Assembly (NCBI RefSeq): GCF_051713825.1
Contig: NZ_JBIOQR010000001.1
Location: 1,860,001 to 1,924,000, forward strand
Direction: 5' to 3'
Length of the DNA stretch: 64,000 bases
Source of the DNA: Enterococcus_K sp051713825
Lineage (GTDB): Bacteria; Bacillota; Bacilli; Lactobacillales; Enterococcaceae
Both the position numbers and the translations under genes were made by a program. The notes below the pieces were generated by a model. That model did not search any database. It was not told where the DNA came from and was given only the letters and a program-made list of their open reading frames with translations. Shown here one piece after another: positions 63,282-64,000 of the stretch (its first letter is position 1; the number at the start of each line of letters is the position of its first letter).

Positions 63282-63803
63282 TTATAGTTTCAGTGCTTCT
63301 TTGTAGGGGACAACATAACAAACTCGATCTTTGACTTCGATTACTAATACACTTGAACCTTGAGCTACATCTTCTAGCTGTGCTTCATAAAAGGCTGCAG
63401 GTCGGTTGATAGAACCGGTAACACTTTTTAATTGAATCTCACCCATTCCTTGTACAGGAATCGTTGTCACAACTGTCGCCACTCGACCTTCTATCTCTTT
63501 TTCTGAAGTTGAGATGGTCGCTTCGGCATTTCTTAATGGAAGTAATACATAAAAATTCAAAAGAAAGACTAACCCAGATGCCAAAATCACACTTACTGCA
63601 AAAATCAAGACCTCGTTACTATTTGTCAGCTTCTCGCCCAAATACCCAAACAAACTGGTAAACGCAAACCACGGAACAACTAGCATCGGATCAATCGGCC
63701 CATCAAAATCAAAGATGTCACCAAAAATAACCAATAGTAAGGCAATGATTGCACTACCAATTAATGTGTACCAATAAATCGTCTCTAAAGGAATTCCAGC
63801 CAT
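63282..63803 (-). CDS. NfeD-like membrane protein (YuaF family)
   Basis: 173 residues: three or more N-terminal transmembrane helices, then a soluble OB-fold (about 105-173: EIEGRVATVVTTIPVQGMGEIQLKSV...AQGSSVLVIEVKDRVCYVVPY). These proteins work with flotillins. GGAGGGG precedes ATG 63803. Confidence 0.88.
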   Translation of the reverse strand: MAGIPLETIYWYTLIGSAIIALLLVIFGDIFDFDGPIDPMLVVPWFAFTSLFGYLGEKLTNSNEVLIFAVSVILASGLVFLLNFYVLLPLRNAEATISTSEKEIEGRVATVVTTIPVQGMGEIQLKSVTGSINRPAAFYEAQLEDVAQGSSVLVIEVKDRVCYVVPYKEALKL

Positions 63804-63914
63804 TTTTTTATCCCCTCCTCTCTTAGTTCTATTTTATCAATAATCTGATAAAAAACCTAGGAAAATCGGGGATAAGTCAAAAGATAATCAAAAGAGCCTT
63901 TTTTAAATAACGAG

Positions 63915-64000
63915 CTACTCATTCGATTTTAGCGCTTCAATCATATCAACTTTTTTTAATTTGTAATACATCACGACACCCACAATAAACGTAAATAAAA
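63915..64000 (-). CDS. ABC transporter permease, FtsX-like C terminus (partial)
   Basis: Only the last 28 codons are in the window: ...FTFIVGVVMYYKLKKVDMIEALKSNE then TAG. The VDMIEALKSNE ending after a membrane segment is typical of FtsX/MacB-type permeases. The rest lies past the right edge. Confidence 0.65.
   Translation of the reverse strand, partial: LFTFIVGVVMYYKLKKVDMIEALKSNE

Overview
The window is a chromosome segment of a low-GC Gram-positive coccus, most likely an Enterococcus or a close relative. Supporting signs are the pdhABC-lpd operon whose E2 carries two lipoyl domains, the paired VanY-type carboxypeptidases, the purE-K-B / purC-S-Q-L-F-M-N-H-D layout, Gram-positive ribosome binding sites, occasional TTG/GTG starts, and M-box and purine riboswitches. 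The species cannot be fixed from the sequence alone. Most genes lie on the minus strand. Calls rest on reading motifs and gene order; no database search was run.

Layout, left to right. 1-8 kb: end of a secreted CAP-associated protein gene, pyc, ftsW, ylaN and recQ. 8.3-8.9 kb: copy 1 of a modular, hairpin-rich interspersed repeat that forms the 3' region of typA. 8.9-12 kb: typA, an inositol-monophosphatase-like gene and a UPF0223 gene. 12.1-12.5 kb: two terminators enclosing a group II intron-like RNA remnant. 12.5-21 kb: lpd-pdhC-pdhB-pdhA, then mgtA with a complete M-box leader. 21.6-24.6 kb: a MocR/PdxR-like regulator divergent from a pyridoxal/HMP kinase and an ECF substrate-binding protein (vitamin B6 salvage). 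24.6-25 kb: repeat copy 2. 25-31.4 kb: an unusual membrane protein, UDP-GlcNAc 2-epimerase, a PadR/membrane-protein pair and an ABC-F ATPase with an upstream small ORF and attenuator. 31.45-33.15 kb: an intact ISLre2-type element with a 9-bp target duplication. 33-49.3 kb: guaC, an aldo/keto reductase and the complete inosinate biosynthesis set, with PurR-like boxes. 49.9-52.1 kb: pbuX-xpt under a guanine-type riboswitch. 52-56 kb: a cell-wall hydrolase cassette. 56-59.3 kb: an oxidoreductase, then repeat copy 3 interrupted by an IS3-family element. 59.4-64 kb: an aromatic-acid-exporter-like protein, a histidine phosphatase, flotillin/NfeD, and the end of an ABC permease gene.

Physiologically the block joins purine synthesis (pur genes, guaC) with purine salvage (xpt, pbuX), and pyruvate metabolism (Pyc, PDH) with Mg2+ uptake and B6 salvage. 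The least explained material is the repeat family: three copies in 51 kb, 390-600 bp each once the IS is removed, made of conserved hairpins and 51/53-nt palindromic cassettes, with one copy interrupted by an IS in its head hairpin.
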